NCBI GenBank assembly: GCA_011390335.1
Contig: JAABSO010000016.1
Span: 1-64,000 of the forward strand
Length of the DNA stretch: 64,000 nucleotides
Direction: 5' to 3'
From: Desulfotignum sp.
GTDB taxonomy: Bacteria > Desulfobacterota > Desulfobacteria > Desulfobacterales > Desulfobacteraceae
Below are positions 36,301-44,564 of this stretch, piece by piece. Made by a program: the position numbers and the translations under genes. The notes below the pieces were generated by a model. That model saw nothing but the letters and a program-made list of their open reading frames with translations. It was not told where the DNA came from and did not search any database. Within the stretch, counting starts at the first letter, position 1; every line of letters begins with the position of its first letter.

Positions 36301-38058
36301 GTCATATCCGGGGGCGCAACCGGTATCAGCTCCCACCTGGCCCGTGGTCTTGCTCCTTTCATGCCCCGCTTGGTCTTTCTGGGGAGGACGGTTCTTGATC
36401 CGGAAAGTGATCCGGCAGACCCTTTTGCTGAACACGCATCTTCCGGGGCGGTCACGATTGATTCCAGGGCATCGGAGATTACCCGGACCCTGGCGGATTT
36501 GCACGCTTCAGGGATTGAGGCCGTCTACCATACCTGCGATGTGACCGACCCTGAGGCGGTTCAGGCTGTCCTGGAAGCGGTGATCCACCGTTACGGCAGA
36601 ATCGACGGGATCATTCACAGTGCCGGTATTCTCAGAGACGGTCCCGTAAGCCGTATGACCCGGGATGATTTTTCCATGGTCACGGATGTTAAATTCTCAG
36701 GCGCCTGGAATCTGTACTTATCTGCCAAAAATGCCGGCTTGAAGTTTTTTGTGGGTCTTTCCTCGGCAGCCGCAATCCAGGGGAATCCCGGACAGGCAAA
36801 TTACACTGCGGCCAACCGGATGATGTCTGCATTGCTCAGGCATCTTGGCCGGGAAAACAAGGCTGTCCGCTTCAAAGCCCTGATGCTCCCCCCTGTCCAG
36901 GGGGCAGGCATGGCAGATGATCCGGAAATCCAGGCATTGCTGAAACAAAAAGGGGTTGCATATATTCATGTGAATGCGCTTGCAGGACTTTTCTGCCGGG
37001 AACTCTTTCTATCCCCGGCCGAAGACCATTGGGTGATGTTCATGAAAAAACTGCCGTCTGTGAAAACGGTATTGTTCAATGACAGCACCCCTTCTTTGCC
37101 TGGTGGAGATCTGGATTCCGGCTTCTTGTCCTTCAAACCCGGGGACTTTCCCATGATCGAAAAGATTTTAACCCTGGACCTTTGTCAGGAAGAACTGGAA
37201 GCCTGCCGCTCCTTCTCCCTGGAAAAAGATCTCTGGATGACTGATCACAGGCCTTTCAAGTTCATCAAGCATCCCATTGTATCGGCCACCATGGTTCTGG
37301 AAACCTTTATGGAAGCGGCCCGGATACTGTATCCCCACCTTCAGGTGCAAGGCGTCCGAAAAGTCCGGCTCATGGACATGATTGAATGCCGGCCGGGGAT
37401 TCCGAGACCGGCCCGGATTTCCTGTTGCAGGGCTGGTGACAGCCTTCGGGAGGTATTGTGCGACACCTCCCTGTCGGCACAGGAGATCTCCCCGACCGGG
37501 AGATTGACTGAACACTTTGCCCTGCAATGCAGCGGCCAGGTGATCCTTGACAGCGGAGGAGAAATGCCCAAGCAAGGGTTCCTGGATTTTCCCATCCGGC
37601 CGGACGAGCTTAGAACACGGCCCATGAACCGTAAAAAAGTACTGAAATGGTACAAAGACCGCAGTGGTCTCGGCGGCCGATACCGGGTGATAGAATTCCT
37701 TGACGGTACAGGTCCGGGCGTCATACGGGGCCGGACCATCTATCCTGCGACATGTGACTTTGCAAATCTCGTGAACGTAAAATACCAATATTCCCCCTAT
37801 CTTTTCGAGGCGCTTTTGCAGTTGGTGTGCTGTCACATTGCTGTAACGGATCCATCAGAGCCCCGGTCCATGATTCCCCTGGAAATCGGGGAGATGCGGT
37901 GTTTCAGAAAAGTTGGGACAGGGGAAAAGATAACGCTGGAAGCCCGGTTGCGGGCACAAACCGATGAAGTGCTCACCTGGGACACCAGAGGGCTCGATGA
38001 TCAGGGCGAAACCCTGATGCAGATTTCCGGGTTGCAGATGAAATGGATTTCAGACTGA
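30376..38058 (+). CDS. single-chain Pfa-like lipid/polyketide synthase (NMO-NMO-KS-AT-ACP-KR-DH)
   Basis: A 2560-residue multidomain synthase. Residues ~1-330 form a degenerate and ~335-650 a full PfaD/nitronate-monooxygenase-type barrel (enoyl-reductase candidate; EGYEAGGHVG with His487). KS ~712-1130 has Cys915 (SAACATSL), His1056 (ECHATST) and His1092 (KSQIGHT). AT ~1200-1490 has Ser1289 (GHSLGE) and His1395. One ACP lies at ~1635-1715 with Ser1669 or Ser1670 (DLSIRSSRLP). KR ~1760-2170 has the GGATGIS loop, Ser2129/2130 and Tyr2143. The C-terminal hot-dog DH ~2275-2555 has His2291 (DHRPF) and YLFEALLQ near 2478. All activities for iterative full reduction are in one chain; chain length and product are unknown. 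Confidence 0.93.
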   Translation: MSTEHQNFTIAFVWRPEEITPAVIQMAQQTGSSAIFDFSREKRVDGLFSFLREKDPAGLVTDIKISAPVLMDPSLGRLLKKTGSHNLWVECPRGLSCEDTDLFLKKLGEVSKNYGCFPITGDTALITNMLKGGSGIERIVLKGCEAAGFVGRETTMTLYSMAREIQRSSATAFDILIWGGVFIPEAAAAFLSTGAAGVIFESIHWLTDRVAVDDSQRERLGRLRPDSTDLVGLDVQVPCRLFNKGNSLAFKEIKAYENVLWGAAGIEETRLSFASRVTAGAVHPLESRFSRDEIIPLGVEAAFAGAFVNRFGTRTGKAVNAFIKEMHHLCSLAEEKKNCFLDSPVAKEMGTLYPFIQGAMSWITDIPEFALQIADAGGLPTIALGLMDVKTLEQKLGTLPQIMGTRPYAVNVVSLAENPFRELHLAWIKKHRPRFAVIAGGDLSAVRELMACGIDVMYIAPDEAMLTLAVEAGVRYVICEGYEAGGHVGPHSTLTLAQMVLDMKQRTPSLFQNCRIILAGGIFNRETAFMAAMLGADAIQMGTAYLATQEIIETGALSPLYQQQILKSPPAGTVVSGRDSGLRVRSLRTPGMESILSLEREFAAGLLDETSFREKMEKMAAGSLFTAARGMDGPGEIVLDEQTCLERGQFMSGACAGLIRDVDHLKSFHHELAQGPLFMHQPAAKSMETPLKMPDSEVKNTLKRIPPKQENKDRIAITGMSIVNTLGKSPEEIWTASLAMKSGITEIPPSRWDHALYYDPKPHIPDKTYCKVGAFLDFSIDRNELGIPPHDFRSMTQATRISMWLADRAIRASGILTSDIPRERIAVLISQNSGEAAGTLPDIIIRAYVHDILADIKKAVDLTPDQLNAIEQEIKSGRMAPDDTTLLGRLNCAAAGFICKQYGFMGPSHAVSAACATSLVALHSAIQMIQNGIIDAAVVGGGEDTLSHLHFLEFSALDALYGLSGRERPPRETSCPFDAQRDGMVLGEGGAMIVIERESLARARKALVHAYVTGMGASNNHLGMVESSSVSQQMAIRASFRKTSYGPDAVDLVECHATSTRQGDLEEVRALKAFYNSSSPTVLTAFKSQIGHTLGASGLSSLIRGVTAMKEGIFPPTLNYRHPDPEINLEKSGLIISSAPQDWKGRSGGPRRMEVNAFGFGGSNYVVQVEQAMDEMDTVMVSPGTQQTAKVPSHQNLKVPPLALVFPGQGAQYSGMGQELYTCFPIIKKWMDRAAAVADFDLLHLMFHDQEKNLQKTRWQQPAMFALENAMARYLISLGIRPVAMAGHSLGELTALCLAGVYSFEDGFRIVNKRALCMDKAAAANIDPGVMAATDAPLDLLKKMIKDYSDIHIGNINSPLQTVLSGNTGAVKDFCKKLKKMGHRTTLLRVSMAFHSPAMQVIHDELAAYIAAIAFHPPQIPVISNTTRIPYPPDPDEIKKILMAHLESTVHWMDNARFLWNTHGARLFVEVGPGDVLGNLIADTLPGSSCIQTCLRSAEASTFKEALARLFAQGQLKEEGVPIGGPRPAPKKAPESLQISQASAIGPQKPLHPDTNPMEQIIQREINRFVMENSGQFLKSNILEAIRQELNPKFKEGDLSRVIKSMFGGFEYPEGLKQIVPVSVEPSGAAAGDEDLMERLIRIIMDATGYDRDEIQPAMDLRKDLSIRSSRLPIIMDAAERQFGITIELEDFIDVRTVKDIAEGISRLTAGQKGSGLNTAAEALDPNPMQDKRENGSKDEASLNRLVFEHAAIEPKNSVPLELNPGESVLILSPDGDDKIAERAGNILLTDYGVTLFPMGFMQEIPDSGKAGHDIRTKNGTLGAIDTIGNLVPVSGMVIILGRGGPIKLGSMTDVSQLLKGFFLLLKAFLESSAKKFIVLIHSAEDTGTSVQLLAEGMLGLFLSAAREYPSVQFRTLEIQEDTDLQKAMRQALDRGCAVVEMMHRDGKVLTSEGHLAPSVYKGSSDLNLCPGDVVVISGGATGISSHLARGLAPFMPRLVFLGRTVLDPESDPADPFAEHASSGAVTIDSRASEITRTLADLHASGIEAVYHTCDVTDPEAVQAVLEAVIHRYGRIDGIIHSAGILRDGPVSRMTRDDFSMVTDVKFSGAWNLYLSAKNAGLKFFVGLSSAAAIQGNPGQANYTAANRMMSALLRHLGRENKAVRFKALMLPPVQGAGMADDPEIQALLKQKGVAYIHVNALAGLFCRELFLSPAEDHWVMFMKKLPSVKTVLFNDSTPSLPGGDLDSGFLSFKPGDFPMIEKILTLDLCQEELEACRSFSLEKDLWMTDHRPFKFIKHPIVSATMVLETFMEAARILYPHLQVQGVRKVRLMDMIECRPGIPRPARISCCRAGDSLREVLCDTSLSAQEISPTGRLTEHFALQCSGQVILDSGGEMPKQGFLDFPIRPDELRTRPMNRKKVLKWYKDRSGLGGRYRVIEFLDGTGPGVIRGRTIYPATCDFANLVNVKYQYSPYLFEALLQLVCCHIAVTDPSEPRSMIPLEIGEMRCFRKVGTGEKITLEARLRAQTDEVLTWDTRGLDDQGETLMQISGLQMKWISD

Positions 38059-38102
38059 TCCTGAAGGGGTATAGAAGATTACAAATAAAAACAGGAGCGG
38101 AT

Positions 38103-38948
38103 ATGGGAATGGACAATCAGGAATTAACCGTTCAAACGGTAAATTTTTCCCATGGAAAAGGCCCTGTCTTCTATGCATCGCAGCCCTGCTGGCCAATGGC
38201 GGGCCAAATACCGACAGGGCGTGGGAAGAACGGGCCGGGCCAAAAACAGCATTTGATTTCCAGACTGTGGGATCACCTTGTCGCTGTGAAGAATCCGTTT
38301 TGCAGGCAAATTCCAGACAACCAGGGCCCTTTCCCCGTCCAGGTCGGCCAGTTCATCCGGGTCATCCAAGGCCCTCTTGGCAGGCCCCAACTCCTGCTGG
38401 GGGATCATATGGGCCCGGCAATCTCTTTTTGCGCAAGCTCCCAAAACCTCTGGGCCGCGCTTTGTGGAGATGCGCATGATATCGGTATTGATGTTGCACA
38501 AAGCCATGAATTCCAGGGCAAATACCCTTTTTACCGGGTTTTTCACCCCCGGGAACTTTCGCATGCCTTGAAATCGGCAGAAAAAGATTTGAAAAAGGCA
38601 GCGGCCTTGCTCTGGTCTGTCAAGGAAGCCGCTGCAAAGGCCCTGGGATGCGGCTTTCATCTTGTGGACCCGCTACAGGTGATTGTTTATCCGTCAACAG
38701 GCGAGGCCACGGGAGGGGCCGCATGGACAGGGGCAAAGGAAAACTGCATATATGATTTTCCGGTAGGGTTATCGAAAAAGGCGGTAAAACGATTTCCCAT
38801 GGCGCAGGGCCGGTCCTTACGGGTCCGTTCGATCTGCCAGGGAAAAATGTGGCTTTCCATTGCCCTGCTGCAACGGCAGTCTTACCAGGGTGACGGGCCA
38901 GGCCGGCCGGTGTCCCAATCCCCAAAGATACAAACTGGAGAGGCATGA
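38103..38948 (+). CDS. 4'-phosphopantetheinyl transferase
   Basis: A 281-residue Sfp-like transferase that would load the phosphopantetheine arm onto the synthase ACP. The family motifs are DIGIDVAQ and WSVKEAAAKALG at about residues 145 and 190. AGGAG fits the ATG at 38103; a frame from 38043 would overlap the synthase end. The N-terminal ~120 residues and C-terminus diverge from Sfp. Placement directly after the synthase argues for a dedicated enzyme. Confidence 0.87.
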   Translation: MGMDNQELTVQTVNFSHGKGPVFYASQPCWPMAGQIPTGRGKNGPGQKQHLISRLWDHLVAVKNPFCRQIPDNQGPFPVQVGQFIRVIQGPLGRPQLLLGDHMGPAISFCASSQNLWAALCGDAHDIGIDVAQSHEFQGKYPFYRVFHPRELSHALKSAEKDLKKAAALLWSVKEAAAKALGCGFHLVDPLQVIVYPSTGEATGGAAWTGAKENCIYDFPVGLSKKAVKRFPMAQGRSLRVRSICQGKMWLSIALLQRQSYQGDGPGRPVSQSPKIQTGEA

Positions 38949-39898
38949 CCAAAAACAGTGAATATGCCATTGAAGTCAATAACCTGACCAAGCGTTACAA
39001 GGATTTGTCAGCGGTTGACAACATATCGTTTACCGTCGAAAGGGGTGAGGTTTTTGCCCTGCTGGGCCCCAACGGGGCAGGCAAGACCACGACCGTCGAG
39101 ATCCTCAATACCATCCGAAAACCCACGTCCGGCAAAGTGATTCTTCTTGGAATGGATGTCACCGAAAAAAAGTATGATATCATCCCCCGCATCGGGGTCC
39201 TTCCCCAGGGATTTAGCTCCTTTGACCGGATAACGGTCAAAGAGACCCTGCAGTATTACTCCAGGCTTTTTTGCCGGAAAAAACCCGATATCCAGGGGCT
39301 GATGAAACTTGTGAACCTGAAAGACAAGGCCGGAGTACAATATAAGAATCTTTCCGGAGGGCTGAAACAGCGCCTCGGCATCGCGGTTGCCCTGGTGAAC
39401 GACCCTGAAATCGTGTTTCTGGACGAGCCCACAACAGGGCTCGACCCCCTGGCGCGACGCGCGATGTGGGAAGTTCTTTGGGGCCTTAAGAAAAAGGGAA
39501 AGACCCTGTTTCTCACCACCCACTACATGGAGGAGGCAGAGTTTCTTGCAGACACGGTTGCCATCGTAAAAAAAGGAAAAATTTTTGCCATGGGCTCCCC
39601 CGGGGACCTCATAGAAAGTAATGCCGATTATCTGGTCGTCATGCTGAAGTCTGTGGATGAAACTGTTTTTGACATCGTTAAAAAAATGGGGTTTTCACCG
39701 GGCTATGACAGCCACGGGGATATCACGGTCCGGCTTACACATGCGGACGACGTTCGCAGGATTCTCAACGCCGTCAGGGACGGCGGGGCGTCGTTTACCG
39801 GTCTGAACGTCCGCAAGCCCAATCTGGAAGCGGTCTTCCTCAAACTGACCGATGACACTTTTTTGGAAAACTTTGTCGGTGTAGAGGAGGCACAATGA
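38945..39898 (+). CDS. ABC-2 exporter ATP-binding protein
   Basis: A 317-residue ABC ATPase with Walker A GPNGAGKTTT, signature LSGGLKQRLGIA, Walker B IVFLDEPTTGLDP and switch His in TTHYMEEAE. The C-terminal ~90 residues are the extra domain typical of DrrA/lipid-exporter ATPases. It overlaps the transferase gene and the permease gene by 4 bases each, so it belongs to the operon, probably to export the synthase product. Confidence 0.92.
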   Translation: MTKNSEYAIEVNNLTKRYKDLSAVDNISFTVERGEVFALLGPNGAGKTTTVEILNTIRKPTSGKVILLGMDVTEKKYDIIPRIGVLPQGFSSFDRITVKETLQYYSRLFCRKKPDIQGLMKLVNLKDKAGVQYKNLSGGLKQRLGIAVALVNDPEIVFLDEPTTGLDPLARRAMWEVLWGLKKKGKTLFLTTHYMEEAEFLADTVAIVKKGKIFAMGSPGDLIESNADYLVVMLKSVDETVFDIVKKMGFSPGYDSHGDITVRLTHADDVRRILNAVRDGGASFTGLNVRKPNLEAVFLKLTDDTFLENFVGVEEAQ

Positions 39899-41028
39899 AC
39901 CTGCAGATCATCCATACCAATATCATTTGGGCAAATATCATTGTGAGCATCAAGAGCTTCTACCGGGAGAAGACGGTGGTATTTTTCAGGATTGCCTTTC
40001 CGGTCATCCTGATACTCGTATTCGGCACCATTTTCATGGAAAGAGACAATGAAATTTTTGAGTTGAGCATTCAGGATCTGGACCAGACAACGTCATCCGA
40101 ACAACTCGCGGCGGCTATCGGTCTCAGCAAAAGATTCAAGATCACACAGGTCTCTCCTGACGCGGATGCCAAACAGTATGCCAGGGACAACAAGCTGAAT
40201 CTGATTGTCATTATTCCCAAAAATTTTGAAATGTCTCTCATTGAAAAAATGGCGGATGACAACTTTGAAACACCCGTCACCCTCACCAAAATATACGACC
40301 CCGGCTCCTTTGGGGTGACCACCAAAATAGGGGTGCTGGACATGGTGCTGGCCAAGATAAACCAGGAAATGTCCGGGAAACCGCCGCTCATCGCATCGGA
40401 ACCGGTATCCATACTTAAAAAGAAATACCGGTTCATCGAATTCTTTGTCCCCGGAATCATCGCCATGGCAGTGATGACGGCAAGCCTGTTCGGTACAGTG
40501 AACGTCAATGCCGAACTTTTGCAAAAAGGTGTCATCAGAAAGCTTTCCACCACCCCCATCACCCGGATTGACTGGATCCTGTCAAACGTATTGTACCAGT
40601 TCATTCTTGCGGTTGTGTCCACAGCGGTGATGCTGCTGGTGAGCTATGCCGTGTTTAGCGTCAGTCTTGAGATCAATGTCTGGCTTGTGGTGTTTGTCGC
40701 CCTGGATGTATTTGCATTTGTCGGACTCGGCATGATTCTTACCCGCGTGGCCAGGGAGGCTGAAAGTGCCTCGGCCGCGGCCGATGCCCTTATGTTTCCC
40801 ATGATGTTCCTCTCAGGAACATTTTTTCCTGTGGAGATGATGCCTGAATTTTTGCAGACGTTTGCCAGGATTCTGCCGCTGTATTATGTGAACGAGGGGC
40901 TCAGGGCAGCCATGGTCGCTGTGGATCATGCAGCTGCCCTGAAAAGCGCCTTGATCATCGGTGCTTTTGCCTCAGTGGTATTTGTTTTCGGCATCATGAT
41001 AACAAACTTGGGCGGAGAGACCACATGA
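39895..41028 (+). CDS. ABC-2 exporter permease
   Basis: A 377-residue ABC-2/DrrB-like permease. One N-terminal membrane segment (VVFFRIAFPVILILVFGTIF) precedes an extracytoplasmic domain of about 130 residues, then five C-terminal segments including FPMMFLSGTFFPVEMMP. It pairs with the ATPase just upstream and overlaps both neighbours by 4 bases. Confidence 0.9.
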   Translation: MNLQIIHTNIIWANIIVSIKSFYREKTVVFFRIAFPVILILVFGTIFMERDNEIFELSIQDLDQTTSSEQLAAAIGLSKRFKITQVSPDADAKQYARDNKLNLIVIIPKNFEMSLIEKMADDNFETPVTLTKIYDPGSFGVTTKIGVLDMVLAKINQEMSGKPPLIASEPVSILKKKYRFIEFFVPGIIAMAVMTASLFGTVNVNAELLQKGVIRKLSTTPITRIDWILSNVLYQFILAVVSTAVMLLVSYAVFSVSLEINVWLVVFVALDVFAFVGLGMILTRVAREAESASAAADALMFPMMFLSGTFFPVEMMPEFLQTFARILPLYYVNEGLRAAMVAVDHAAALKSALIIGAFASVVFVFGIMITNLGGETT

Positions 41029-41969
41029 TTTTCAATGCACGGGACAAGATAACCCGGGGGCTGTTGTCTTTGGCCAGGTCCCCTTTGCCCTTTCATCTCT
41101 ATTACCGCCGCCACTATCCACTGCCTTCGGTCATCCTGATCGAGAACACAAACTGCTGCAACGCGCACTGTGTGATGTGCCCCCGTGAGAAGCTGACCCG
41201 GAAACCAGGCGTTATGGCGTTTGCATTATTTGAAAAAATCATAAGAGAGGTGTCCGGAGCAAAACGAAAACCAATGGTGCATCTGCACGGATTTGGAGAA
41301 CCGCTGCTGGATGAATCATTACCGGACCGGATCAGGCTCGCAAAAGCTTTCGGGATAAAACATACCTATCTGGTTACCAATGCATCGTTATTATTTGCCG
41401 GGACTGCAAGAAAGATCATTGGTGCGGGACTGGATGAGATGAAAATCAGCTTTTACGGCACGGATGATGAATCCTACAGCCGCACCATGAGGGGGCTTGA
41501 TTTCAAGGTGGCATTGGACAACATCAGAAAATTTGTGAAAATAAGAAAGGAAATGAAAAAAAAGACGCCAAAACTGATCCTTCAATACATGCCCCAAAAA
41601 ACCAATGGTGCCGGGACAAAAGAATTTACATTTCTGTGGCGCTCTGTTTTGGATCAGAAGATGGGCGACCGCCTGAATTTCGTCTCTCCGGACAATTTCG
41701 GCGGCGGAAGGGATTACAACCCTGTCAAAGGAAAAATAGTGTCTGTCTGTTTTTATCCCTGGTCAGCCCTGTCCGTGCTCCGGGACGGCAGGGCTGTTAC
41801 CTGTTGTGTGGATTACAATGGGGCCCAGGGCGCAGGAGATCTGAACTTTCAGACTGTCATGGAAATCTGGAACGGGCCGGTAATGTCTAACATCCGAAAG
41901 AACTTCGGCAAGCTTGACTATAGCGGATTTCCGGTCTGTCAGAGCTGTGACTGGGTACACCGGCGGTAA
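41025..41969 (+). CDS. radical SAM/SPASM-domain protein
   Basis: A 314-residue radical SAM enzyme. The cluster motif is NTNCCNAHCVMCPRE (CxxxCxxC) near residue 40, followed by HLHGFGEPLLD. The C-terminal SPASM-like region has CFYPWSALSVLRDG, TCCVDYNG, NFQTVMEIWN and a closing CQSCDW. SPASM proteins modify peptides, sugars or other small molecules; here context suggests tailoring of the synthase product or its carrier. It overlaps the permease by 4 bases. Confidence 0.88.
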   Translation: MIFNARDKITRGLLSLARSPLPFHLYYRRHYPLPSVILIENTNCCNAHCVMCPREKLTRKPGVMAFALFEKIIREVSGAKRKPMVHLHGFGEPLLDESLPDRIRLAKAFGIKHTYLVTNASLLFAGTARKIIGAGLDEMKISFYGTDDESYSRTMRGLDFKVALDNIRKFVKIRKEMKKKTPKLILQYMPQKTNGAGTKEFTFLWRSVLDQKMGDRLNFVSPDNFGGGRDYNPVKGKIVSVCFYPWSALSVLRDGRAVTCCVDYNGAQGAGDLNFQTVMEIWNGPVMSNIRKNFGKLDYSGFPVCQSCDWVHRR

Positions 41970-41982
41970 TGGGAGGCGAAAG

Positions 41983-42951
41983 ATGAAGAAAAAAATATTC
42001 TTTATATGCGGCTCCATGAACCAGACCACCCAGATGCATCAGATCGCAAGGCACCTGGGCGAGTATGACCACGCCTTTTCGCCTTTTTATGTCGACGGAT
42101 TTGACGCGTTTCTCAAAAAACTCGGGATGATCGAATTCACCGTCGCAGGCAACAAACTGTCAAACCGCTGCCGGGACTATCTCCGGAACCAGGGTCTTCC
42201 CATCGACGAAAGTGGGCGCAACCGCCCCTACGACCTGGTGGTGACCTGCTCGGATGTGTATCTGCAGAAGAATATCAGAGGCAACCGGATGGTGCTGGTC
42301 CAGGAAGGGTTTACAGACCCTGAATCTTTCATGTTTCATCTGGTCAACCGGTTTCGATTTCTTCCGCTCTGGTTTGCAGGCAATGCATTGACCGGTCTCA
42401 GTGATGCATACCGGGCATTCTGTGTTGCAAGTGACGGGTATCGGGATTTTTTCATCAAAAAAGGGGCCCGGCCTGAAAAAATCGTTGTCACGGGGATACC
42501 CAATTTCGACAATTGCCGGCAATACAGCAGCAACACCTTTCCCTATAAGGGCTATGTGCTGGCCTGTACGTCTGCGCTCAGGGAGACGCTCCAGTTCGAA
42601 AACCGCAGGGCCTTTATCCAAAAAGCCGTTGAGATCGCAGGTTCCCGGCAGCTTATCTTCAAGCTCCACCCCGGTGAAAAACACAGGCGTGCCACCCGGG
42701 AAATAAACAAATATGCACCCGGGGCCATGGTATTTTCTTCCGGTAACGCAGAAGAGATGATCGCAAACTGTGATGTTCTGATTACCCGGTTTTCTTCGAC
42801 CGCCCTTGTGGGCCTTGCCCTGGGCAAAAAAACCTACTCAGACTTCAATATGGATGAAATGCGTCGATTGACGCCTGTACAGAACGGCGCGGCAGCCATG
42901 AATATCGCAAATGTCTGCCGCCGGATTCTCGAAAGTGAGGACCCATGCTAA
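41983..42951 (+). CDS. GT-B-like glycosyl/glycerophospho-transferase
   Basis: A 322-residue protein with a GT-B-like arrangement: an N-terminal half (KKKIFFICGSMNQTTQMHQI, VTCSDVYLQKNIRGNRMVLV) and a C-terminal nucleotide-sugar-binding-like half (TGIPNFDNCRQ, LIFKLHPGEKHRRA, CDVLITRFSSTALVGLALGK). The second half resembles UDP-GlcNAc 2-epimerase and CDP-glycerol transferase proteins. GGGAGG fits the ATG at 41983. It probably attaches a polar head or sugar; donor and acceptor are unknown. Confidence 0.7.
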   Translation: MKKKIFFICGSMNQTTQMHQIARHLGEYDHAFSPFYVDGFDAFLKKLGMIEFTVAGNKLSNRCRDYLRNQGLPIDESGRNRPYDLVVTCSDVYLQKNIRGNRMVLVQEGFTDPESFMFHLVNRFRFLPLWFAGNALTGLSDAYRAFCVASDGYRDFFIKKGARPEKIVVTGIPNFDNCRQYSSNTFPYKGYVLACTSALRETLQFENRRAFIQKAVEIAGSRQLIFKLHPGEKHRRATREINKYAPGAMVFSSGNAEEMIANCDVLITRFSSTALVGLALGKKTYSDFNMDEMRRLTPVQNGAAAMNIANVCRRILESEDPC

Positions 42952-43775
42952 ATCAATTCATTGATATTGCCAGGTCATCAAAGACCGTATTGATTACAGG
43001 GGCATCTTCCGGCATTGGCAAATGTACGGCAGCGTATCTGGCCACAAAAGGATATAAGGTGTATGGCACATCCCGCCGGCCTGAATCCTGTCCGGGAATA
43101 AAAAATGTTCTCATGATAAACATGGATGTCCGGGATACCGCCTCTGTTAAGGATGCCATTGCACAGATTGTCAAAAAAGAAGGGCATATCGATATCCTGG
43201 TAAACAATGCAGGGTTTGGTATTGGCGGTGCTGTTGAAGACACACCGACAGAAATGGCCAAAGCACTGTTTGATACCAATTTTTTCGGTATCTATCGCGT
43301 ATTGCAGGAAGTACTGCCGGTTATGAGACAGCAGTCCGAAGGACTCATCATCAATATGAGTTCCATTGGGGGCATCATCGGGCTTCCCTGCCAGGGGATA
43401 TATTCTGCATCCAAATTTGCTGTGGAAGGGCTTTCCGAGGCATTATATAAAGAGTTATCCATGTCAGCCATAAAAGTGGTCCTGATCGAACCCGGGGACT
43501 TTAAAACCGAATTTGCCGCAAACCGGCAGAACATGAAAACAATAAAATGTAAAGATAATTTCCAGCAGACAATGAATGTCATTGCGCACGATGAACAAAA
43601 CGGTCAGCCGCCGTTGAAAATTGCATATCTCATTGAAAGGATCATCAATACACCCAGACCCCGGTTGCGTTATGCAGTGGGGGCACCTGATCAGAAATTA
43701 TCCGTAATTTTGAAAAAAATATTACCGAACCGATGGTTTGACCGGATCATCATGTCGTATTATAAGCTTCGGTAG
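42945..43775 (+). CDS. short-chain dehydrogenase/reductase
   Basis: A 276-residue classical SDR. The cofactor motif is LITGASSGIGKCTA, NNAG appears as ILVNNAGFG, and the catalytic Ser and YxxxK are in NMSSIGGI and YSASKFA. It overlaps the transferase gene by 7 bases and closes the operon. It may reduce a carbonyl in the assembled product. Confidence 0.9.
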   Translation: MLNQFIDIARSSKTVLITGASSGIGKCTAAYLATKGYKVYGTSRRPESCPGIKNVLMINMDVRDTASVKDAIAQIVKKEGHIDILVNNAGFGIGGAVEDTPTEMAKALFDTNFFGIYRVLQEVLPVMRQQSEGLIINMSSIGGIIGLPCQGIYSASKFAVEGLSEALYKELSMSAIKVVLIEPGDFKTEFAANRQNMKTIKCKDNFQQTMNVIAHDEQNGQPPLKIAYLIERIINTPRPRLRYAVGAPDQKLSVILKKILPNRWFDRIIMSYYKLR

Positions 43776-43789
43776 ACAGATTCGCCCGG

Positions 43790-44035
43790 TTTTCAGTTTC
43801 CAGTGACAGTAACGCGGAGTGGACTTTCGGAATTTGCTCCAGAGTCAACTCCCAGGGTTCCGGATCTATCTTTTTCATTTTTATCCTGACCAGAATAACA
43901 TCCCCAACCTTTACTGCACCTGATGGATGCTTCAACCGGGTCTCATAGAAGGCGACTTCCGGGTCCGGTCTTCGCGCCCAGCGCATATCACCATCCAAAA
44001 CCATCCGTTTGACAGGTTGCAAAATTGTTGAGTTT
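43790..44035 (-). pseudogene. internal fragment of penicillin-binding protein 1A
   Basis: Reads GDMRWARRPDPEVAFYETRL, GAVKVGDVILVRIKMK and PWELTLEQIPKVHSALLSLE, matching the OB-like segment and start of the transpeptidase part of class A PBP1A in this group of bacteria. A full PBP1A has about 800 residues; no active-site motif is present. The fragment's stop lies inside the opposing SDR end. Confidence 0.6.
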
Positions 44036-44133
44036 TCGCAGAATTCATGATATTTATAGTTGAGTTTTTTGGAGTTAAGGATTTTCCGCGTTCGCTTGTT
44101 AGATCAACCAGATATGTCGGAGGGCTTTAAAGA

Positions 44134-44334
44134 ATGAAAGAATTTGCTGTAATAATTGAAAAAGATGAAGATGGATATTTTGTTGCTTCAGTTCCGGGTC
44201 TTCGTGGATGTCATACTCAAGCTAAATCTATCGATACTTTGATGAAAAGAATTCGAGAGGCAATAGAGCTTTGTCTTGATGTGGAAGAACCTGTCTCCAA
44301 TGAATTCATCGGGGTTCAAAAAGTAGCGATATAA
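44134..44334 (+). CDS. hicB: HicB-family antitoxin
   Basis: A 66-residue protein with the degenerate RNase H-like HicB fold (FAVIIEKDEDGYFVASVPGL, GCHTQAKSIDTLMKRIREAI). It neutralises HicA. No separate DNA-binding tail is seen, as in short HicB forms. GGAGG lies 9-10 bases before the ATG. The toxin starts 6 bases after its stop. Confidence 0.92.
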   Translation: MKEFAVIIEKDEDGYFVASVPGLRGCHTQAKSIDTLMKRIREAIELCLDVEEPVSNEFIGVQKVAI

Positions 44335-44339
44335 AATTT

Positions 44340-44564
44340 ATGACCACATTTCCATCTATTACAGGAAGCAACTTAATTCGTGCATTGCGCAAAATTGGAT
44401 TTGAGGTGATACGAATAAAAGGAAGTCATCATTTTATCCAACATTCAAACGGCCGCTGTACGACTGTACCAGTTCACCGGGGTGAAACAATAGGTCGCGG
44501 CCTTCTTGCTCAAATACTCAGAGATTGTGAAATTTCGAGAGAGGAACTCCAGAAACTGCTCTGA
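44340..44564 (+). CDS. hicA: HicA-family mRNA interferase toxin
   Basis: A 74-residue double-stranded-RNA-binding-like HicA toxin (ALRKIGFEVIRIKGSHHFIQ, TTVPVHRGETIGRGLLAQIL). The catalytic His in KGSHHF is present. HicA cleaves mRNA. Gene order is antitoxin first. It is flanked by gene debris on both sides, consistent with insertion into a decayed area. Confidence 0.92.
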   Translation: MTTFPSITGSNLIRALRKIGFEVIRIKGSHHFIQHSNGRCTTVPVHRGETIGRGLLAQILRDCEISREELQKLL

